Source: Planctomicrobium piriforme (GTDB taxonomy: Bacteria > Planctomycetota > Planctomycetia > Planctomycetales > Planctomycetaceae). Taken from it: a DNA stretch of 64,000 nt. Shown piece by piece: positions 26,425 through 36,200 of the stretch (its first letter is position 1; each line of letters begins with the position of its first letter). The notes beneath the pieces are model-generated. The model made no database searches and was not told where the DNA came from. It saw nothing but the letters and a program-made list of their open reading frames with translations. A program made the translations under genes and the position numbers. The DNA lies in contig NZ_FOQD01000014.1 in NCBI RefSeq assembly GCF_900113665.1, positions 1 to 64,000 of the forward strand, in the 5' to 3' direction.

Positions 26425-27748
26425 CACGCCAACATCTCTGGTCAGTTCGTTTCGGCCAAGCGGCTGACCGAACGACCCATCATAGGGAAGTTCGAGCAGA
26501 GATTGCGCCAGTTTCCCGGCAACAAAAATGGACCGAAAACGGGGTGATTACGAACGGGGACGACTCGAGCGGCTTTCGATGCGTTCCATGCGTGTCGCGT
26601 TCCTGCGGAGGGATTGGGGTTAGATGTTCTCCGGATTCGACCGTTTGGCGACAATATCGAATTCTTGTTTCCTTGGCTCCGGCAACCGGCCAAGGCTGCT
26701 GGGAGAGAGCGAGGCCTGATTGTCAAATCGCTGGAAGTTCAATCAATCAGCGGCGGGTTTGTTCGGCCTTCGGCAGCCGGAAGCGAGCACGTTCTGCAAC
26801 CAAAGCGAAGGATGAAATAAAATGACATTGGCGACATGATTGTAAATTTGTCGACCAATTGTCAATCACTTTCGCGTTCATTTTGTCAGTAAAGGCGAAT
26901 TTCACATCTTCGCGCTCAGCCAGATCGCGGGATCGTGAACAGGTGCAGTCGGTCGGAAGCCGGAGTCGAGCAGATGCGGCTCCTGATCTCACAGTACCGT
27001 GAGGAGTGGTCAGTGCCCATGGTTGCGGCACGTGCAATAGCAGGGAGGCCCGAGTTCGTCCTTTGTCGGTTTTTTGAATTGCATCGCAGGCGACGAAATG
27101 GTCTCCTTGACGCTCGCTCGGGAGATTTTCGACGAAAATGCCAATAGTTTTTTGTACTCAATAAAAAATATATCAACGTCAAGTTGAGGCCAGGTGTGAG
27201 TTGCTTCTTGTGCTGCAACACTTTTCATAGAAATGCTTTGTGGTTTGACTTCGGAGTCTAGGAATGCCCGAATAGGACGCCAGTAACAAAGAGATTTCAG
27301 AAAAAGAGGAGTTTTTCTGACCGAAAAACATTGACTTCACCGGCCCTGATTATTTATTTTTGTCTCCCATGTCAAATATGAATGGCCGGCAAGAACCGCA
27401 ACTGGCACCAACGGGCTCAGGTCCGTTCCGCCGACTTGCCAACTTCCGGCCTGCGGCGCTGGCAACCCCTGTGACCAGGGTGACCAGCGACGCTTGCCGA
27501 GCTGCCTGCTGGAATGGATTTCAGAAGACCGTTTCCGCAACTGTTCGCTGTGCTGTACCGGTCATGTCGAGTCTGGTGAAAACGGTTTCGAGCGCGACGA
27601 AACTGCTGGCTGCCTGGCGAGATGTGACTGTGGGCTCGATCGCTGCTGACGACTTTGCGTACCGGGATGTGCTCCTCCCTGGTGTTTGCAGATCAATACC
27701 GTGCGGTGCTTCCGCCGTACGGTGGGCTGTTTTCGGAGAATCATTCAC
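26425..27748. other. 1.3 kb gene-free region between divergent genes
   Basis: No open frame here resembles a protein I know. The candidates are short, Arg/Cys-rich and in mutually overlapping frames. Two AT-rich stretches stand out, about 26810-26880 and 27140-27360; they differ from the surrounding composition and may hold promoters for the divergent DUF1553 and DUF1559 genes. A degraded gene or a non-coding RNA cannot be excluded. Confidence 0.5.
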
Positions 27749-28706
<958 letters not shown>

Positions 28707-28708
<2 letters not shown>

Positions 28709-28780
28709 AGCAGCTTGCTCTACCGTGTGCAGGCGAATGGACGGCTTTGGCTGAATGAACGCCGCTATGATCGCCTGCGG
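28707..28780 (+). repeat. Structured 3'-end repeat, copy B, overlapping a TAG stop codon
   Basis: The hairpin agagca-gct-tgctct (28707-28721) overlaps the stop TAG of the DUF1559 gene (28706-28708). Downstream, gcaggcga (28729-28736) can pair with tcgcctgc (28771-28778). About 80 bases align with 18747-18829, in opposite orientation, at roughly four matches in five. Confidence 0.75.
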
Positions 28781-28905
28781 AACGATGAACTCGAAAAGCT
28801 CACTTAACCTGCCTGTACGAATTGTGACTTCTACTTTCTGAATGCAAAATTCCGGCGAATGACGCCTCGCGCCGGAAAGACAGATCCGTGACTCAGGTGA
28901 CTTTC

Positions 28906-29355
28906 ATGATCGTCTCAAAACCCCGTTTGCTGTTATCTGCGTGTGCGGTCCTGGCCCTCGTTGCGAGCGGTTGCGGAAAAGGGACTCCGCCGACCGGCAA
29001 AGTCACCGGTAAGGTGCTGCTGGACGGCGAACCGCTGACAACCGGCAGCGTGCTGTACATTCCTAACCCGACGGGTCAGTACGCCTCCGGCAAGATCGAC
29101 AAAGACGGCAGCTACTCGCTGACGACCTTTGTCAACGGCGACGGTGCAGTCCTCGGCAAGCACCGCATCATCGTGTCGGCGGTCAAGGAAGTGAAAAACG
29201 AAGGGGATCCGGTCGTTCCCCTGACGCCGTCGAAGTACAGCAACGAGAACACTTCAGGTCTGGAAGCGGACGTGAAGAAGGGTGAGAACGTGGTCGACCT
29301 CAATCTGAGTTCGCAGGACGATCAAAAAGGAAAGAGAACGGCCGCCAAACGCTGA
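28906..29355 (+). CDS. Small lipoprotein with carboxypeptidase-regulatory-like beta fold
   Basis: A 149-residue lipoprotein. The signal ends in LVASGC, a good lipobox, so the mature N-terminal Cys is lipidated. The body, GKVTGKVLLDGEPLTTGSVL ... GKIDKDGSYSLTTFVNGDGAVLGKHRI, looks like the transthyretin/carboxypeptidase regulatory-like fold common in planctomycete lipoproteins encoded after DUF1559 genes. The ATG at 28906 has AGGTGA six bases upstream, which decides it over a GTG at 28888. The function of the pair is unknown. An intrinsic terminator follows. Confidence 0.85.
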   Translation: MIVSKPRLLLSACAVLALVASGCGKGTPPTGKVTGKVLLDGEPLTTGSVLYIPNPTGQYASGKIDKDGSYSLTTFVNGDGAVLGKHRIIVSAVKEVKNEGDPVVPLTPSKYSNENTSGLEADVKKGENVVDLNLSSQDDQKGKRTAAKR

Positions 29356-29808
29356 GGCGCGAACAGCGATCGATTTCAGCACAGCATCGAGACGACAGCC
29401 GCTTCCAAAGCGGCTGTCTTTTTTTGTTGAGTCATGCTTGCAGGACCGGAGCAAGTGGAACCATGCATGAAGCGGATCCCACGTATCGGGATCTCGAATT
29501 CCCCTCTCTTTCGTCCAGGCGGATTCCAGCAACTGAATGCATTGAACTTCCCTGACCTCTCGCCCCTCTCCCCTGGCCCCTTCCGAGGCAATTCCATCAA
29601 GATTTCGGCAGAATCTGCCGATTTCAAACTCCAGATTCTGTGGCCGAACAAGGCTGTCACACAAGATCTAGCGGCTCCGGCGTGGTGGCAGGCACGGACT
29701 GTACAGATGGTCTGTTGCCTGATCTGAAAACCGAGGGTAAGTTCCTCGGCACGGAGCAATGATTGCGACGTTTCACGGTTTCTCACCGTTGCTTGGAAGG
29801 AATCAGGC
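29356..29808. other. Intergenic region
   Basis: It contains the terminator at 29394-29425 and a short C/T-rich stretch (about 29555-29585) that resembles the pyrimidine arm of the palindromic repeat but lacks its partner arm. No gene was seen. Confidence 0.5.
29394..29425 (+). terminator. Intrinsic terminator after the small lipoprotein
   Basis: Stem gacagccgctt / aagcggctgtc with a 3-base loop, then seven T. It ends the DUF1559-lipoprotein unit. Confidence 0.92.
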
Positions 29809-30090
29809 ATGAGCCATCTCGCGCTGCTGACCGAATGCTCGGTCGTCGATGAACCCCGGATTTACTCCTTCGCCGAGTTCGCCACCCAACGTGCCCCGCG
29901 GACCATTGCCGCCGATGAACGGGCTCGCGTCGAATTCCGCAACCGCTGCTGCCCGATCTGCAATCGGGTGACTGTCGAGTCGATCGAACTCAACAACGGC
30001 AACCTCGGACGCAACGGCCGGATGGTTCCCGGCACCGGCACCCTGGTCGGTTTCAGCTGCAACGCCTGCGGACATGAGTGGCCGGCATAA
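29809..30090 (+). CDS. Small zinc-ribbon protein
   Basis: A 93-residue protein with CPIC near residue 49 and CNAC near residue 85, a spacing that fits a zinc ribbon. The C-terminus ends CGHEWPA, as in many ribbon proteins that bind nucleic acid or act in assembly. No other domain is visible. The start has TTGGAAGG upstream. It is convergent with the giant gene, separated by a strong bidirectional hairpin. Specific function unknown. Confidence 0.7.
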   Translation: MSHLALLTECSVVDEPRIYSFAEFATQRAPRTIAADERARVEFRNRCCPICNRVTVESIELNNGNLGRNGRMVPGTGTLVGFSCNACGHEWPA

Positions 30091-30116
30091 GGTCGCCGGT
30101 CTGCGAAAATTCGAAT

Positions 30117-30211
30117 ATCGAAGCACGAAATTCGAAACAAACTCCCTGAACGGCTTCTTCCGTTCAGGGATTGGAATGTGAATTTTGTTTCGGATTTCGA
30201 ATTTCGTGCTT
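30117..30211. terminator. Bidirectional terminator nested in a long AT-rich inverted repeat
   Basis: The central stem tccctgaacgg / ccgttcaggga (30143-30170) is a perfect 11 bp with loop cttctt. It is flanked by inverted arms aagcacgaaattcgaaacaaa (30121-30141) and its complement at 30184-30211 with a 7-base insertion. It lies between the convergent zinc-ribbon and giant genes. Confidence 0.8.
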
Positions 30212-30216
30212 CGGAT

Positions 30217-33200
30217 TTATCCGGCCGCCTGAGCGGCTGACGACGTTGCTTTGCGGGTTGCCCAGACCATTCTGGTCAGGGCCGCGGCGCAGAACAGTGT
30301 GAGCAGCAGCCAGCGGTCTCCGCCGGGGCCGAAAACAAAGCCGATCGCTCCGATCACAATTGCGATGTCGAGCACGATCTTCCACGGGCTCTGGTCAGCA
30401 CGCATGCTGGCGATGGTCCAGAGCACCCAGGCTCCGAGCAGCAGGCAGCCTGCGGCCCACAACAGTTCCAGCAGCCACGACCACTGTCGAACTCCGGAGA
30501 CCGACAACGTCAGCACGGGATTGCCGCCGACTCGTGAGAACGCGAGTTCATGCCCTGCGACCGGCAACTGAATCGGCACCGAGAGCCCGCCTGCGGCAGT
30601 CCAGCGTGTAGGAACAGCGTTCTTGCCGTCAACTTCAAGTAAGACTCTTCCTCCGGTGACGAAGGGTGCATTCGAAGGCACGAAGGCGTTGAAAGTCATG
30701 TAGCCCTTGTCATCGCCTCCTCCCATTCCACCGCCGACGCCCCCTCTGGTATTTGGATCGAATCCGCCAAATGTTGGAGCGGCGATATCAAACGAGCCCT
30801 GTCGGAACGGGACATCCAGAGATGGGGTAAAGCTCAATGTGGGCGGGCTCTGAGGCTTGTCAGACTTGTCGTACGGAGCGTAAGTCGGAAAGGCGTAATT
30901 TGGCGGCTGTGAGGCGGAGAAGTCCGCAGCGGGCGGCTGCAGTTGTTCCCAAAACGAGCTCTCCTTGTCGCTGTTTAATTTCTTCTTGCCGGCCATCGAT
31001 TTTGAGAACTCTTCCTGCAGCGCCGGGGCCTGTTGCTGGACTTGTGATTTCAATTTCGAACGGGCTTCGAGTTCGTCGACTTGCGTTCCGCGACCGGCGC
31101 GGCGGCGGGTGTCGTTTGTCCCGAAGAAGTTGAGTCGAGCGGACTCCTCATTGGGAGCTGTCTGCTTCTCGCCAGCCTGATTCTGCGACTGGACGATGGA
31201 GTTGTTGAGGTTGATGTAGCTGCGGTTGCTGAGCGCCTGGCCTGCCTGAACCGGAGCGGCCGATTGCGTGGCGGCCTGGAGATCGGCCAGGGCTTCGGCC
31301 TCTTCCAGCACCTTTTTGTTTTCTTCCAGATAACGGTTCACGTCGCCGTTGGGCCTGGCTTCTGACACGGCGAAGTTTTGCTGTTGGAGTATCGCTCCCA
31401 ACTGCTTCAGGTTCTCACGGGCATAATCACGCTGTGAGGAACTGACGCTGGAACTGCTCATAATCTGTTTCAGGTCGGCCAGGTCAGCTCGGAATCGCGA
31501 CAGCGACTGCATCTCGGCTTCCAGCCAGCCATCGCCGTGATGCCAGGTAACGTTCGTCTTTGCCGTGCTCTCGACCGGTGCTGCGCGAACGCTGTCGGGG
31601 ACATAGACGTTCCACAATGTTTGCGCAGTCGAGACACCTAGCTCGGGCGAGTCTTTGGGCGTCAGCACGCTGGGGGCGGGGATGGTCAGCTTCGTCGAGA
31701 ACCAACTGTTCGCTTTCGGCAATGCCTGCGGCAGGTTGCCTGAGAGAATCAGCACGACATCGAACGAGAGATCCGCAGCGCTGGTCTGAGGGAGTGGGAC
31801 GAGTTCGATCGGTTCTTCGCCCAGTTTGGTGAGGACCGTTCGTGAAGGCTCGCCCCGCACGAGGACAGACAACACCTGTGACCCGGACGGAATTCGCAGC
31901 GCCAGAAACTGCTGCCCGCGATTTCGCACGCCGTAAATGGCTCGCGTTCGCCAACTGCCATCAGGCTGCAACACAGTCGTGAGAGTCGCGGACAGTACGA
32001 CGGCTTTGGAGGAATCGACCCGTTCAGGACGCAGCAGTTTCCAGGTCGGCAGACGGTTGTCGCGAACCCGCACGATGTCCATCGCCTGTTGGACCAGCGA
32101 TGCCGGCAACGTCAGCGGCAGGTCGTCGGCTGTTAAGGGGTCAAACTGCGCGGCGTCGACGGGGCTGAGTTGATTCTGCGAGAGATTCACCAGCACGGCG
32201 AACTTCCGTTGATCCTGCAGCGGCTGAAAGGGATTCGTTCCGCCTGTTGTTATAAACTCAACGACGGGCGTTTGAATCGTCTGATTGGTCGGCAGCGCGA
32301 CGGTGGCGGCGGCTGTGATCAGAAACTGATCGCCAACCGGTTCCAGCGTGGTGAGAATCCACCGCGTGCGGCCTTTCTCGGCAGGCTCGGAGCGAATCTG
32401 ACGCAGGGTCTGACCTGTGAACTCCAGCGGCCCGAGCCAGTCCGGCACGGTGAACGCGAAGGATTCAGCCGTCGAGCGGGAGATTCTCCACCGCAGCGTC
32501 AGACCATAGTCGACCGTGGCGTCACCCACCGCGATGAGAATCCCGGCGTCCCCCTGCAGCTCCGGCAACAATCGTCGCAGGCTGAGCTGGAGCGGCGCCG
32601 GTGCTTCGCTGGTGAGCAGCGCGAACTGGATCGGCTGTGCGCGGAGGTTGCGAATGCCTGTCGGCAACTGGTCAGGCGACACCGAGCGCCAGGTTCCTGC
32701 GGCAGGCAGTGTGGCCTGTTCCGAGGGCTCGATCCAGATGCCGAGTGAACTCGACAATTGATCGGCGTCCGGAACCGGGAGTGACAACGTCAATGCGTCC
32801 TGGTTCTCGGTACGGGGAAGCTGGCCTTCGAGTCCGATTTCGATCGCCCCGGTGCGGGGACGATCCAGTTCCAGCGTCAGCAGCGACTTGCCGTTCGTCG
32901 TCGAAACAAACCAGTCCGTACATTCCGCGCAGACGACGTCGACCGGCTCGTAACCTGCCGGCAGGGCGATGTGCAATTGCTTGCGCGGGGCTTCCGAGAG
33001 GGTCAACACGAACTTGCTGGCGACCGACAACTTGCGTCGGCCCACCTGCACGCCGTATTCGGCCACTGCCCGCGTTTGACCGACCCGCCGTTCGAGATTG
33101 AGCGTCATGCCGATAGGACGCGACGAGTAGCGATAGGCCGACAGCAGCGAGCCAGCCGGCGGCTGCGTTAAAAAGGCTGCGCGAAAGTTCGACGTATCGA

Positions 33201-36200
33201 CCTGTTGCAGACCTTGCACGTCCGAGACGGTGACCCGAAGGTCGCTCGGTGTATAGAGGCCGATCAAGCCCGTCTCACGGGCCATGCCGAGCGGGACAGG
33301 CGTTTGGACGGCCAGTTTCTGACTGGCTTCCGCCGGCTTGAGCGGTTGAAACAGTTCCAGTTGGAACGTGGTTTGATTCGTGATTGCCCGTCGAAAGAGT
33401 ACCTGCAGTTCCCTCGCCCCATTCTGTTCGCCAGAGATTTCCCAACCGGCGACATCGCTGCCTGTGATCTGGCGAATCGCCAGTCCGGGGGGCAATTGAA
33501 AACGGCAATCAGCGGCGGTTCCCTGTCGTACTGCGAGCTGGCAATTCTGCGTCAAATTCAAACCAACGTCAGTGATGACGGCGGCGAGCGATGTTTCGAG
33601 CTGGAGCAGCGTCCCGGCATCGTTCTGCTGACGTTCCGGCTGCCAGGCGATAGCCAGTTTGCCGCCGCGATCGACGGGCGCCTGGACCAGCGCGCGGCCA
33701 TCGGTCGTCCCCGGTTTCGAACCGGGCCCGCCGTTCACGCGAACGCTGAGCGGTTCTTCGCTGCGAGGGAGTTCAAACGTGAGCGTGCCAGCGGCGACAG
33801 GGAGTGTTTCGATTGAAAACTGTCCCACGGAACGCTGCACGTCGGCTGGCAGAATCACGGTGGCATCAATCACATGCACGCCGCGGCCTGGCAGAACAAT
33901 TGTCGGCTGCTGTTGCGCATCGACCGCAATCGCGGCAGGTGACTCGCCGATGGTCACGTTCTCCAGCGCAGGATGACGGATCGGCAACACCAGCGTCTGC
34001 GAACGGGCCGTCAAGTTGATCGCCACCCAACGGGCTTTCACCACGATGCGACTTTGTGTCCCGGAGGTCTCCAGTGCAGCGACATAGTTCGCTTCCGCAA
34101 TCGTGGCCGGGATGGTGGGCTCGATCTGGGGGAGGTCGTCGGTGTGAGAGGCACGCCACAGTTGTTCGAAGAGCTTTGCCGGCACCCAGACTCGATCCGA
34201 ACTGGAGATAGTATCGAGCGACTGATATGGGATGACGACATAGGGGGGCTGCTGCTGGGGCGGCAGCGGCTTCTCGTCAGCGCTGAGTTCTCCTCCGGCC
34301 AGACTCAACAGCATGGGGGCGACGATTCTCAGTGACCATTTATGAGCTTCGGTCCAGATGGATGCCCTTGCAGTTTCTCCGGCGGCGTAGAGGGGACGCA
34401 GCAGCCAGGTGATGAGTCCGGCAGCGCCTCCCAGGAGCAGACCGCAGAGCAGAATTTCGGTCCAGCCTGAGGCGAAGCTGAGCAGCGCCAGCGGCGCGAT
34501 GATCGTGGCGACAATCCAGAGGGCGCGAGTGCGCCGACCTGCATCGCGTAACCGCCAGCCGAGGCAGGTGCTGGCAACCGCAATCAGCAACAGCAGCATC
34601 CGTGCGGACGACTTGTTCGCCGTCCGCAGTTCGAAACCTGCTCTACTCGCGGCCGTGTGATTTCCGCGATACACAAATGTGCTGCTGGCGGAATCATCTG
34701 GAATCTGGAGCGCAGCGGCGAGGGAGAGCAGGCCCTGCGGTTGCCCGCGATCTTTGGCGAGGGACTCTTTTTTCTCGGCTTCATCGCCAAGCAATACTTC
34801 CGGTAGCCGGTCAGATTGAGCCTGAGGGGCCGTCTGCACAATCATTCCGCCCATCATGCCGTCGAGTTCGATGGCCTGACTCATTCCCGGCTTTGCGGCA
34901 GGTGCCGGGGCCGGCGGTGCGCCAGGATACGCTCCGTTGGTGGCTGGCACTCCTTTGCGATCCAGTCCCCGTTGCTTGACCAGTTCCGATCCATCGGACT
35001 GAATTCGACGAAAGCGTTCCGCTTCCCAAAAACCTTCCGATTTCGCAGCGTCGCTGGAGACGGGGTCGGTCGACCCGAACGGCCGAATGATCTGCTGTCG
35101 TACCACCTCATCTTCATTGCGCACGGGTGCATAGTAGCTACTGGGGGCTGGGTTTCTTGCATTCTGCACTGCGGGGAACGCCAGAACAAAGATCACCACG
35201 AGCAATCCCCCCAGCACAATCGCCCCCAGCAACATCCGTCTGTGAACGGCTTCCCAACGAGAAGCCCGGGCCAGGAACCAGCAGAATGCAGTCACAGCAA
35301 TCAGCGCCCCACCAGTCCACATGAAGTGAAAGGGAGTCAGGTGCCGCAGACGCTGTCGAAACTGGTCGAGCGAGTTTCCCCACGAAAGATTCTGTTCCGG
35401 CTGAAAAGGGCCGTCACTCCCAAGAAGGGCGACAGTCTCGGGATAATGGACGTTCCAGGTTTGCTCCAGAATCGGCAGCGGCTGTGAACTGCCTGCCCCG
35501 GTGGTGACGGTGAATCGCGGCGGGACGGCTCTTAATGTGGAACCGCTCTCGGCTCCATTGGGACTGTCGTACAAGAGCGTCAGCGTGTGATCTTCCAGCG
35601 TCGACAACTGGCTGATCGGAATCTGCAGGCCGTCGGCGGTCTGTCGGGCTTCGATGGGACGGCTATCCAGCAACGTCGACCACAACCGCGCGTCTGCCGG
35701 CAGCGTCACGGCAATATTCTGCATGCCGACTGCTCGGAATCTGAGTGTGGCCTGTTGTTGCAGATCGGGTCCGGATTGCCAGACGGTTGAGATCGACAGT
35801 TGAGTGCCGACCGCAGGTGGAACTGCTCCTCGCGAAAATTGCGTGGAAGTGGCATCGAGCGTCCAGCCTGGCTGGGCATAGCGATACCCGGCGATGACTC
35901 GTGCTTGAGGCCGATAACGGCTGGGAGGAAAGTCGATGGGGTCGACCACTTGCAGACCTTTGCCGTCGGCAGCGCGGTCGACGATGCGGATCTCTTCGTC
36001 GTCAGCCCCTTCCACCGCCACAAAGCCGCTCTGCGCGGTCGACAGCGGGAATCGCACCTGAACCGGCGACAGGGGGCCGGTCATGTTTCGGGGCAGGGTG
36101 ATGTCCGTCGTCAGCAGGTAGTCCCCCTGCAGGTCGCGATCGAAGTTGAGCGTCCACGGGCGGAAACCATTCACCGGCGTGCCCGGCACTTGTTCGAGCA

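Noticed and set aside
26544..27221. Several short open frames in the 1.3 kb gap
   Set aside because: They overlap in different frames, lack ribosome binding sites and match no known family; composition is not coding-like.
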